Below are positions 1-5,951 of a stretch of DNA of 8,521 nt, one piece after another (the stretch's first letter is position 1; each line of letters starts with the position of its first letter). Under the pieces are notes generated by a model. The model saw only the letters and a program-made list of their open reading frames with translations, had not been told where the DNA came from and made no database searches. The translations under genes were made by a program, and so were the position numbers. This DNA is from Candidatus Omnitrophota bacterium (GTDB taxonomy: Bacteria > Omnitrophota > Gorgyraeia > Gygaellales > Profunditerraquicolaceae): assembly GCA_026387255.1 (NCBI GenBank), contig JAPLMA010000022.1, forward strand, positions 1-8,521, read 5' to 3'.

Positions 1-1
1 A

Positions 2-574
2 GGGATACTCGGGATTTCAGATCCGATAAAGAAAACAACCCCTGATGCTATTCGCGCTTTGCATAAAATGGGATTAAAAGTTGTTATGTTGACAGGTGAT
101 AATGAAAAGACTGCGCAGGCCATCGCAAAAGAATTAGGCATTATTGATGTTTATGCCGGCCTTGAGCCAAAAGATAAACAGGAGATCGTCAAGAAATTAA
201 GGAGCGAAGGCGCAAAGGTGATGGTCGCCGGGGACGGCATTAATGATGCGCCGGCATTGGCGGAAGCAGATGTTGGTGTTGCTATGGGCAGCGGAACAGA
301 CGTGGCCATTGAGAGCGCAGGAATTACCTTGGTTAAGGGGGATCTTTTTGGAATTGTTAAGGCGCTGCGGCTTAGCCGGGGAGTGATGCGAAATATTCGT
401 CAAAACCTGTTTTTCGCTTTTATTTACAACGCTTTAGGCGTTCCTATTGCTGCGGGCATACTGTATCCATTTTTAGGATTGCTTTTGAATCCGATGATTG
501 CTGGCGCGGCGATGAGTTTTAGTTCAGTTTCAGTAATCGGGAATTCTCTTAGGCTGCGCAATATAAAACTATAG
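2..574 (+). CDS. copA: Cu+-exporting P1B-type ATPase, C-terminal part (5' end outside window)
   Basis: This is the last 190 codons of a heavy-metal P-type ATPase, which pumps monovalent copper out of the cytoplasm at the cost of ATP. The frame is open from the first bases, so the gene begins upstream of the window. Numbering from the first visible codon, the P-domain shows TGDN (31-34) and the hinge motif GDGINDAP (77-84). Two C-terminal membrane helices follow. The first carries Tyr-Asn (142-143) and the last carries MSFSS (171-175), matching the YN and MxxSS copper-site signatures of the Cu+ subgroup (P1B-1). Family membership is certain; Cu+ (or Ag+) specificity rests on these helix motifs. 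The N-terminal metal-binding domains and the phosphorylation site are not visible. No clear hairpin terminator follows the stop, and the promoter of the thiamine unit starts 25 nt later. Confidence 0.95.
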   Translation, partial: GILGISDPIKKTTPDAIRALHKMGLKVVMLTGDNEKTAQAIAKELGIIDVYAGLEPKDKQEIVKKLRSEGAKVMVAGDGINDAPALAEADVGVAMGSGTDVAIESAGITLVKGDLFGIVKALRLSRGVMRNIRQNLFFAFIYNALGVPIAAGILYPFLGLLLNPMIAGAAMSFSSVSVIGNSLRLRNIKL

Positions 575-599
575 AAAGAGATAAATTACCAATGTTCGG

Positions 600-627
600 T
601 TGACAAACGAAAAAAACGCGATAAGAT
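600..627 (+). promoter_or_regulatory. Predicted sigma-70-type promoter of the thiamine unit
   Basis: A perfect -35 box TTGACA (600-605) is followed after 16 bases by TAAGAT (622-627), which matches four of six positions of the -10 consensus. Transcription would start near 634, just before the riboswitch aptamer. The position fits, but no experimental start is known. Confidence 0.6.
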
Positions 628-639
628 TATTTTAGATAT

Positions 640-735
640 AAAAATGGGGAGGTCGTATAACGGCCTGAGAGTTTCGCTAAGCAAGCGAATTACCCTTAAC
701 AACCTGATCTGGATAATGCCAGCGGAGGGAAAGGA
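640..735 (+). promoter_or_regulatory. TPP riboswitch aptamer (THI element)
   Basis: The stretch has the conserved order of the thiamine pyrophosphate aptamer: GGGG (646-649), a P3 hairpin GGTCG/CGGCC with loop TATAA (651-665), the TGAGA strand (666-670), ACCCTT (692-697), then CTGATCTGGATAATGCCAGCG and AGGGA (704-731). An optional extra stem-loop TTCGCT/AGCGAA (673-689) sits between TGAGA and ACCCTT, at a place where many bacterial THI elements carry a variable stem. Binding of TPP should fold the aptamer and reduce expression of the thi4 gene downstream. Base 735-740 AGGCCG can pair with CGGCCT at 661-666, a possible alternative helix in the ligand-free state; this last point is inference. 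Confidence 0.95.
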
Positions 736-748
736 GGCCGGAATTGAT

Positions 749-783
749 ACCCTTATGCAGTTGGCATAAGGGTTTTTGTTTTT
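749..783 (+). terminator. Intrinsic terminator of the TPP riboswitch expression platform
   Basis: A perfect 10-bp stem ACCCTTATGC (749-758) / GCATAAGGGT (764-773) with a 5-nt loop is followed by a T-rich tract to 783. It lies between the aptamer and the ribosome binding site of thi4, so the riboswitch most likely works by premature transcription termination and not by hiding the start site. Confidence 0.9.
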
Positions 784-806
784 AATCATATATAAGGAGG
801 AGTGAA

Positions 807-1580
807 ATGGGATTGGATGAGATAAAAATATCACGCGCAATAATTGAGGCTTATAATGATAAGTTGATCAAGGCTCTGGATGTGGATGTGGCAATAGTTG
901 GAGCTGGTCCTGCTGGAATGGTCTGCGGATACTATTTGGCCAAGGCGGGGAAAAAAGTAGTTTTATTTGAGCGCAAGCTTTCCGTAGGCGGAGGTATGTG
1001 GGGCGGCGGGATAATGTTTAATGAGATAGTCGTTCAGCAAGAGGCGAAAAAGATGCTTGATGAGTTTGGAGTTAAGAATAGAAAATACGAAGATGGTTAT
1101 TACCTTGCCGATTCCATAGATGCGGTGTCTACAATATGTTCGCAAAGCGTGCATGCGGGTTTAAAGATTTTTAACCTTTTAAGCGTGGAAGATGTAATGG
1201 TAAGGGCTAAACGTGTTTGCGGTTTGGTTTTAAATTGGACGGCGGTTGAAATGGCGAACCTGCACGTTGATCCGATTACCATGCGGGCAAAATTCGTGGT
1301 TGATGCTACCGGGCATCCTGCAGAAGTCGCGCGGATTGTGGAGCGAAAATCAGGCATTAAGCTTAATACAAAGACGCATAAAGTGATGGGTGAGCAATCA
1401 ATGTGGGCAGAGGTAGGAGAAGAAACAATCGTAAAAAATTCTAAAGAAATATGCCAGGGGCTATACGCTTGTGGAATGTGCGCAAATGCTGTATTCGGAG
1501 GGCCGCGGATGGGGCCAATCTTTGGTGGGATGCTTCTGGCAGGTAAAAAAGTAGCAAAAGATTTGATTAAAAAGTTTTAA
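807..1580 (+). CDS. thi4: Sulfide-dependent ADP-thiazole synthase (Thi4 family, catalytic type)
   Basis: This 257-aa enzyme makes the adenylated thiazole precursor of thiamine from NAD, glycine and a sulfur source. The N-terminal dinucleotide-binding loop GAGPAG (32-37) and the GGGMWGGG segment (61-68) are typical of Thi4, as is the C-terminal run ending GGPRMGPIFGGMLLAGKK (231-248). Yeast THI4 gives up its own cysteine as sulfur donor. At the aligned position this protein has His153 in the motif LHVDP, as in methanogen homologues that use free sulfide and turn over many times. Multiple-turnover, sulfide-dependent, probably iron-requiring and oxygen-sensitive chemistry is therefore inferred. 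The start ATG has a strong Shine-Dalgarno AAGGAGGAG about 5 nt upstream. The gene stands alone behind its TPP riboswitch, with no other thiamine gene in view. Some databases label this family ribose 1,5-bisphosphate isomerase or thiazole synthase; the riboswitch strongly supports the thiamine role. Confidence 0.93.
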   Translation: MGLDEIKISRAIIEAYNDKLIKALDVDVAIVGAGPAGMVCGYYLAKAGKKVVLFERKLSVGGGMWGGGIMFNEIVVQQEAKKMLDEFGVKNRKYEDGYYLADSIDAVSTICSQSVHAGLKIFNLLSVEDVMVRAKRVCGLVLNWTAVEMANLHVDPITMRAKFVVDATGHPAEVARIVERKSGIKLNTKTHKVMGEQSMWAEVGEETIVKNSKEICQGLYACGMCANAVFGGPRMGPIFGGMLLAGKKVAKDLIKKF

Positions 1581-1606
1581 GGCAGGTATACAATCTGGGC
1601 AGGTAT
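1581..1606 (+). repeat. Short direct repeat GGCAGGTAT x2
   Basis: The 9-mer GGCAGGTAT occurs at 1581-1589 and again at 1598-1606, a 17-bp period, immediately before the -35 box at 1610. Two tandem sites next to a promoter can be a regulator's binding site, but two copies of nine bases may also be chance. Confidence 0.3.
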
Positions 1607-1609
1607 TGA

Positions 1610-1638
1610 TTGACAGTGGATATTTTTTACCTTATATT
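1610..1638 (+). promoter_or_regulatory. Strong predicted sigma-70-type promoter upstream of hairpin copy A and lgt
   Basis: A perfect TTGACA (1610-1615) is followed after the ideal 17-bp spacing by TATATT (1633-1638), five of six matches to the -10 consensus. A transcript starting near 1645 would carry the whole hairpin copy A as a leader of about 177 nt before the lgt start codon. Confidence 0.65.
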
Positions 1639-1667
1639 ATTAGCATATGCTAGAGGTTAAACAGAGT

Positions 1668-1790
1668 AGAGTAGACAGTTTACCTAAGTATCTGACAATA
1701 AGTTAGTTATGAAACAAATATTGGCAAGAGAAGAGAGAATATTTCTTTTATAACTAACTGTGTTGTAAGATATTACATAAACTGTCTATT
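1668..1790 (+). repeat. Structured intergenic repeat, copy A (long imperfect hairpin)
   Basis: This roughly 120-nt element recurs at 5426-5549 in the same orientation, and most positions are identical apart from a few single-base gaps. It folds on itself end to end. The terminal arms AGTAGACAGTTTA (1670-1682) and TAAACTGTCTATT (1778-1790) pair; AGTTAGTTAT (1701-1710) pairs perfectly with ATAACTAACT (1750-1759); and AAATATT (1716-1722) pairs with AATATTT (1738-1744), closing a purine-rich loop (1723-1737). One terminal pair is G-U (1671/1789). ACAG (1661-1664) and CTGT (1794-1797) could add an outer stem. It carries no ORF. It could be a MITE-like element or a structured leader or small RNA; the sequence alone does not decide. 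Confidence 0.85.
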
Positions 1791-1821
1791 CGGCTGTCAT
1801 TAGAAAATCTATTTTTTAATA

Positions 1822-2676
1822 ATGAAAGAATTAATTGATTGGTGGAGCCATATTCCTGAGCAGCTTAACCCTATTTTTCTAAAGGTAGGTATTATTCAGG
1901 TGCATTATTACGGGTTAATGTATCTGTTGGCTTTTCTCACCGTATATTTGCTAGTTCTCTATAGGCTTAAAAACGAAAATATAGGATTTAAGAAAGAAGT
2001 TATCGCTAATTATTTTACTTGGTTGGTTTTGGCAGTTCTCATTGGCGGTAGATTAGGATATGTTCTGTTTTACAATTTATTTTATTACCTTAAACATCCT
2101 TTAGAGATATTCTTACCGTTTGATATTAATAACGGTTTTCAATATACCGGCCTTTATGGGATGAGTTATCATGGTGCGCTGATCGCAATAATTATTGCCT
2201 CAGTTGTTTTTTGTCGTAAGTATAAACTTAATTTTTGGTTACTTGCGGATTTATTCGCTCCGGCTGTTCCTTTAGGGTATACTTTTGGCAGATTAGGTAA
2301 TTTTATTAACGGTGAATTGTACGGCCGCGTGACTGGCGTGCCGTGGGGTATGTATTTTCCTTTAGACCTAACGCATCGATTAAGGCATCCATCCCAGCTT
2401 TATGAGATGTTGTTTGAAGGAGTATTGCTTTTTATTATCCTCTGGAGCGTGCGTAAGAAAATACGGATTCCTGGCGGCATTTTTTCTTTATACCTTATTG
2501 GGTATGGAACAATAAGGTTCTTCCTGGAGTTTTTTCGCCAACCTGATGCTCAATTGGGGTTTGTAGTTGGTTATTTAACTATGGGCCAGATTCTATGTTT
2601 GATTATGGCTATCGGAGGGTTAATACTGCTAATCAAACAACGTAAATTTAATTTAGATAGGAGGCTCTTAGCATGA
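1822..2676 (+). CDS. lgt: Prolipoprotein diacylglyceryl transferase
   Basis: Lgt is an integral inner-membrane enzyme that moves a diacylglyceryl group from phosphatidylglycerol to the lipobox cysteine of prolipoproteins, the first step of lipoprotein maturation. The 284-aa length is normal. The diagnostic signature GRLGNFINGELYGR (156-169) holds residues aligned with the E. coli Arg143, Asn146, Glu151 and Gly154. MSYHGAL places the essential His at 117, and RHPSQLYE (188-195) and EFFRQPDAQLG (236-246) are further conserved blocks. Several hydrophobic segments span the protein. No Shine-Dalgarno is visible before the ATG; the 3' arm of hairpin copy A ends about 31 nt upstream, so the leader structure may influence translation (inference). 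The stop codon overlaps the next start as ATGA, showing translational coupling with the downstream permease gene. Confidence 0.97.
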   Translation: MKELIDWWSHIPEQLNPIFLKVGIIQVHYYGLMYLLAFLTVYLLVLYRLKNENIGFKKEVIANYFTWLVLAVLIGGRLGYVLFYNLFYYLKHPLEIFLPFDINNGFQYTGLYGMSYHGALIAIIIASVVFCRKYKLNFWLLADLFAPAVPLGYTFGRLGNFINGELYGRVTGVPWGMYFPLDLTHRLRHPSQLYEMLFEGVLLFIILWSVRKKIRIPGGIFSLYLIGYGTIRFFLEFFRQPDAQLGFVVGYLTMGQILCLIMAIGGLILLIKQRKFNLDRRLLA

Positions 2677-3032
2677 CACAAGTACTATATGTAGTTCTTG
2701 GGGTAGTTGCAGGAATTTGCGGTGGTATGTTTGGTATTGGTGGGGGCGCAATACTAATTCCTGCGTTGGTATTAATTTTTGGCCTTACTCAGCATCAGGC
2801 ACAGGGAACGACTCTGGCTATTTTGGTTCCACCAATAGGACTGCTTGCTGCATTACGTTATTACCAGAGCGGAAATGTGAAGTTATCAATAGCGGCATTT
2901 GTATGTGTCGGATTTTTGGTTGGTGGACTCATTGGAGCAAATATTGTACATAATTTTTCCGATCTACTGCTTAAAAGAATGTTTGGGGTTTTCTTTTTAT
3001 TGGTTTCTTTGCAGATGATTTTTTCTAAATGA
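2673..3032 (+). CDS. Half-size TauE/SafE-type (TSUP) membrane permease
   Basis: The 119-aa product is strongly hydrophobic and corresponds to a single TSUP domain repeat. Full-length family members, which export sulfite, sulfoacetate or other small anions, are usually about 250 aa with two such repeats. The glycine-rich first helix (residues 8-28, with GICGGMFGIGGGAILIP) and the segment QHQAQGTTLAILVPP (40-54) are the family hallmarks. A half-size protein would need to dimerise to form a complete transporter; the short form ends naturally with an ATGA overlap into the next gene, so it is not an obvious truncation. It begins inside the lgt stop codon, with a GGAGG-like sequence (about 2660-2664) nearby. 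The substrate cannot be told from sequence; sulfite or another sulfur anion is the family guess. Confidence 0.85.
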   Translation: MTQVLYVVLGVVAGICGGMFGIGGGAILIPALVLIFGLTQHQAQGTTLAILVPPIGLLAALRYYQSGNVKLSIAAFVCVGFLVGGLIGANIVHNFSDLLLKRMFGVFFLLVSLQMIFSK

Positions 3033-3496
3033 AGAAGACACAGTTAATTATGGTTTGGTTTTTGCCGCTGATTGTGATCGGTGGATTATTTTATCCGCTT
3101 TTGGGGTATCTGGTTGTAGCGATGATGGTAATTTTTCTAACGCTAGCATTTTTTAAAGGTCGATACTGGTGTTGGAATTTTTGTCCCAGAGGAGCTTTTT
3201 TAGATATTGTATTGTCAAAAGTAAGCTTAAATAAACCTTGGCCTAAAAGTTTTACCAAACAGTGGTTCCGTTGGTTAATCTTTGTTCTATTCATGAGTTT
3301 TTTAATTCTTCGCGTTGTCCGCACAGGTGGCAACCTAATTGCCATTGGCTTGGTCTTTGTAGCGATGTGCATACTGACTACGATTATTTCAATTGTTTTG
3401 GGTATCGCCACAAAACATCGTGGATGGTGCATGATTTGTCCAATGGGAACGCTTCAAGAGAAGATAGGCAAGATACCTCATAAAAAGAAAATCTAA
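3029..3496 (+). CDS. Small membrane protein with NapH/NosR-like Cys-Pro motifs
   Basis: This 155-aa protein has about four hydrophobic segments and two cysteine motifs, each next to membrane helices: YWCWNFCPRG (Cys48, Cys52) and GWCMICPMGTLQ (Cys134, Cys137). They resemble the membrane part of NapH, NosR and CcoG proteins (Fer4_5-type), where such CxxxCP motifs sit near ferredoxin domains in electron-transfer chains. Here the usual ferredoxin domain (CX2CX2CX3C) is absent and the second motif is CX2C, not CX3C, so only this module is present. The ATG lies in the stop codon of the TSUP gene (ATGA), suggesting coupled translation. A role in redox chemistry or metal handling with the adjacent permease is inference; the exact function is unknown. 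The C-terminus is short and basic. Confidence 0.7.
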   Translation: MKKTQLIMVWFLPLIVIGGLFYPLLGYLVVAMMVIFLTLAFFKGRYWCWNFCPRGAFLDIVLSKVSLNKPWPKSFTKQWFRWLIFVLFMSFLILRVVRTGGNLIAIGLVFVAMCILTTIISIVLGIATKHRGWCMICPMGTLQEKIGKIPHKKKI

Positions 3497-3534
3497 AACC
3501 CTCACCAAATAACCATAAAATAGTTTGTTAAAAA

Positions 3535-5424
3535 ATGGCGTTAATCAGTTTACAGGAAATTAATCTTAACTTTAGTGGGCCGCTTATTTTCGATTGCTTA
3601 AACTTGCAGTTGGAGCCGCATGAACGTATTGCTCTGCTTGGCCGTAACGGCGCGGGTAAAACAACCTTAATGAAGGTGATGAACGGCCAGCAGCAGGTTG
3701 ACAGTGGTAAGGTTATTGTACAAAAAGGAATTCAGGTGGCGCATCTGCCGCAGGAGGTGCCGGTTGATATTGCAGGGACAGTTTTTGATGTTGTTCTTTC
3801 CGGTCTTGGGTCTCGCGGTGAATTAATTAGTCAGCATCATCATCTTGCCCATCGCTTACAAACGGAACAGACTCCACAATTATTAAAACAACTTGATGTG
3901 TTGCAGGACAAGCTTAATCATACTAATAGTTGGGATGTAAATAACCAGGTCCAAGAAGCGATTACTAAGATGAAGCTAGATCCAGATAATGATTTTGTCC
4001 GGTTATCTGGCGGGCAAAAACGTCGAGCGCTTTTGGCCAGGGCACTGGTGCTTAAGCCCGAGGTTTTACTATTAGATGAGCCAACCAACCATTTGGATAT
4101 TGATTCGATGCTCTGGCTGGAAGGATTTTTGCTTAATTATCCTGGTGCGGTATTTTTTGTTACGCATGACAGAATGTTCATGACGCGCTTAGCGACCAGA
4201 ATCCTTGAACTTGATCGCGGTAAAATATTTAGCTGGTCATGTGATTATAAAACATTTCTTGAACGTAAACAAGCAGCGCTTGATATGGAAGAAGCGCGTT
4301 GGGAACATTTTGATAAAAAATTAGCCGATGAAGAGATTTGGATTCGTAAAGGTGTTAGGGCCCGGCGGTGCCGTAACGAAGGCCGGGTTAAGGCGCTGGA
4401 GCGCTTGAGGGAAGAAAAAAAGACGCAGCGCAAAGCGATTGGCCAGATGCGTATGCTGGCGCAAAAAGTAGATCCTTCGGGCCATCGGGTGGCGAAGATC
4501 TCGCAACTTGGTTTTGGATATGGAGAAAAATGTTTGGTCAAGGATTTTACTACTCAAATAATGCGTGGAGACAAAATTGGGGTGATCGGACCCAACGGCA
4601 GCGGTAAGACGACATTATTGCGTCTTTTGTTAGGAGAGCTTGCACCGCAAAGAGGTAAGGTAACTTTAGGTACAAATCTTTTGATCGCTTACTATGACCA
4701 ACTGCGCGCACAATTGGATGAAGAGGCGACCGTGGCTTGGAATATTAATGGAGAAAGTGACACCATTATGATTAATGGTAAACCCAAACATATCATCGGA
4801 TATCTACAGGAATTTCTTTTTACACCGGATCGGGCGCGCACAGCGGTTAAGGTTTTATCGGGAGGGGAACGCAACCGCCTTTTTCTGGCCCGGCTTTTTT
4901 CTAAGCCTTCGAATGTTTTGGTGATGGATGAGCCGACCAATGATCTGGATATTGAGACTCTTGAGTTATTGGAAGAATTGCTGCTGGAGTATTCCGGGAC
5001 GCTTCTTTTGGTCAGTCATGACCGGGTTTTTCTTAATAATGTGGTAACCTCAACCATGGTCCTTGAAGGAGACGGTTTGATCAATGAGTATGTCGGGGGT
5101 TATGATGATTGGTTGAGCCAGAGAAAACCCGCTGCGTCGGCTTTGGTGAAAACAAAATCTGTAAAAGAAATTATGCGGCCCAAAATTCCTGTAGTCGCGC
5201 GAAAACTTACAGCTAAAGAGCAGCGCGAACTTGATAACTTTCCATCGCTAATTGAGAAAATAGAAGCTGAACAAAAAGAGATATACGCTCTTTTAGCGGA
5301 TTTTAATTTTTACCAGAAGGATCCCGCGGAAATCGCAAAAACCGAGGCCCGGAGTGAATTTTTGTCAAATGAGCTCGAAAAAGCATACGCGCGCTGGGAG
5401 CATTTAGAGGAGTTATCAGAATAG
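3535..5424 (+). CDS. uup: ABC-F family ATPase, Uup type
   Basis: The 629-aa protein has two ABC ATPase domains in tandem and no membrane segment, as in the soluble ABC-F family that acts on ribosomes. Domain 1 has Walker A GRNGAGKTT (36-44), signature LSGGQ (158-162) and Walker B LLLDEP (178-183). Domain 2 has Walker A GPNGSGKTT (352-360), LSGGE (441-445) and Walker B VMDEP (463-467). The linker segment WIRKGVRARRCRNEGRVKAL (269-288) is a strong marker of the Uup subgroup, and the C-terminal 80 residues are rich in charged heptad-like sequence, as expected for the Uup coiled-coil domain. Uup is linked in E. coli to replication and transposon excision phenotypes and to ribosome-related functions. 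No Shine-Dalgarno is seen before the ATG, and the 38-nt gap to the preceding gene holds no clear promoter, so it may be read from the lgt transcript. Hairpin copy B starts at its stop codon. Confidence 0.95.
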   Translation: MALISLQEINLNFSGPLIFDCLNLQLEPHERIALLGRNGAGKTTLMKVMNGQQQVDSGKVIVQKGIQVAHLPQEVPVDIAGTVFDVVLSGLGSRGELISQHHHLAHRLQTEQTPQLLKQLDVLQDKLNHTNSWDVNNQVQEAITKMKLDPDNDFVRLSGGQKRRALLARALVLKPEVLLLDEPTNHLDIDSMLWLEGFLLNYPGAVFFVTHDRMFMTRLATRILELDRGKIFSWSCDYKTFLERKQAALDMEEARWEHFDKKLADEEIWIRKGVRARRCRNEGRVKALERLREEKKTQRKAIGQMRMLAQKVDPSGHRVAKISQLGFGYGEKCLVKDFTTQIMRGDKIGVIGPNGSGKTTLLRLLLGELAPQRGKVTLGTNLLIAYYDQLRAQLDEEATVAWNINGESDTIMINGKPKHIIGYLQEFLFTPDRARTAVKVLSGGERNRLFLARLFSKPSNVLVMDEPTNDLDIETLELLEELLLEYSGTLLLVSHDRVFLNNVVTSTMVLEGDGLINEYVGGYDDWLSQRKPAASALVKTKSVKEIMRPKIPVVARKLTAKEQRELDNFPSLIEKIEAEQKEIYALLADFNFYQKDPAEIAKTEARSEFLSNELEKAYARWEHLEELSE

Positions 5425-5425
5425 C

Positions 5426-5549
5426 AGAGTAGACAGTTTATATAAGTGTTTAATAATAAATGAGTTATAAAACAAATACTTGGTAAGAGAGAGGGAAGTA
5501 TTTCTTATATAACTAATTGTGTTACAAGATGTTGTATAGACTGTCTACT
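5426..5549 (+). repeat. Structured intergenic repeat, copy B (long imperfect hairpin)
   Basis: This is the second copy of the element at 1668-1790, in the same orientation. Its terminal stem is longer: AGTAGACAGTTTATATAA (5428-5445) pairs with TTGTATAGACTGTCTACT (5532-5549) over 18 bp, including two U-G pairs (5438/5539 and 5443/5534). Inner stems are AGTTATA (5463-5469) with TATAACT (5508-5514), and AAATACTT (5474-5481) with AAGTATTT (5496-5503), which closes a purine-rich loop (5482-5495). Outer bases AGCA (5423-5426) and TGCT (5550-5554 region) extend the stem into the uup stop codon. It may also act as a 3' stabilising or terminating hairpin for uup, although no T-tract follows. Confidence 0.85.
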
Positions 5550-5571
5550 GTGCTGATTGGTGGAAAGAATA

Positions 5572-5599
5572 TTGACAAAGTGGGGGGTTATGTTAAGCT
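5572..5599 (+). promoter_or_regulatory. Possible promoter of the DUF134-led operon
   Basis: A perfect TTGACA (5572-5577) is followed after 16 bases by TAAGCT (5594-5599), a poor -10 match (three of six). A start near 5605 would fall inside the palindrome at 5602-5621. A weak -10 would suit a promoter that depends on an activator, but this is speculative. Confidence 0.4.
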
Positions 5600-5601
5600 T
5601 G

Positions 5602-5621
5602 TTATGAACATATGTTCATAA
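5602..5621 (+). promoter_or_regulatory. Perfect 20-bp palindrome, likely operator of the DUF134 regulator
   Basis: TTATGAACATATGTTCATAA is its own reverse complement over all 20 bases. It lies just upstream of the Shine-Dalgarno AAGGAG (5621-5626) and the TTG start of the DUF134 gene, and downstream of the -35 box. A regulator bound here would cover the transcription start or the ribosome binding region. Autoregulation by the adjacent helix-turn-helix protein is inferred from position and symmetry. As RNA it could also form a hairpin. Confidence 0.7.
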
Positions 5622-5633
5622 AGGAGAATTGCT

Positions 5634-5951
5634 TTGAGACCTAAAAAAACAAGATGGATTAAATGTGTGCCGAAAGAGAGATGTTTTAAACCTCTTTGCA
5701 AGCCTTTAAATAAAGTAGAGGTAGTGTCTTTAACTCTTGATGAGTTTGAAGCAGTGCGACTTGCTTGTTTTGAAGAGTTAAAGCAAGTTGATGCTGCAAA
5801 ACTTCTGAAGATATCACGGCCGACTTTCTCAAGAATCTTAACTTCAGCCCAAAGAAAGATAGCCGATGGGTTAGTGAACATTAAAGCTATACGTATTGAA
5901 GGCGGATGTTGTGAGATTATTAAGAAAAGAAGAAGGGTGAAACATGATTAA
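5634..5951 (+). CDS. DUF134 (UPF0251) family DNA-binding regulator
   Basis: The 105-aa protein has the DUF134 pattern: a basic start RPKKTRW, a Pro/Cys-bearing N-terminal part (KCVPKERCFKP, 10-20), the segment TLDEFEAVRL (34-43), a sigma-factor-like helix-turn-helix around 52-76 (AAKLLKISRPTFSRILTSA), and the C-terminal IADGLVNIKAIRIEGG (76-91). Such small proteins are predicted DNA-binding regulators often found beside metal or cofactor genes. Translation starts at TTG with Shine-Dalgarno AAGGAG 7-8 nt upstream; this start gives the normal family N-terminus. Cysteines at 11, 17, 22 and a CC pair near 93 could sense metal, metalloid or redox state, which is inference. The gene overlaps the following permease gene by 8 nt, so the two are probably co-expressed and this protein likely controls the operon through the upstream palindrome. 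Confidence 0.88.
   Translation: MRPKKTRWIKCVPKERCFKPLCKPLNKVEVVSLTLDEFEAVRLACFEELKQVDAAKLLKISRPTFSRILTSAQRKIADGLVNIKAIRIEGGCCEIIKKRRRVKHD

Noticed and set aside
586..840. 84-aa open frame on the minus strand over the riboswitch region
   Set aside because: It is antisense to the TPP aptamer, terminator and thi4 start, all of which are certain; the protein has no recognisable features.
1668..1790. Hairpin copies as CRISPR repeats or simple terminators
   Set aside because: There are only two copies almost 3.8 kb apart with no spacer array, and no T-tract follows either stem as an intrinsic terminator needs.
4245..4557. Open frames on the minus strand within uup, and similar ones within thi4, the permease and the small membrane protein
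   Set aside because: They lie fully inside well-supported plus-strand genes, have no ribosome binding sites and encode no recognisable domains; they are reading-frame shadows.
1668..5549. The two hairpin repeats as ends of an insertion sequence or composite transposon
   Set aside because: The copies are in direct orientation, carry no transposase, enclose ordinary housekeeping genes and show no clear target-site duplication.
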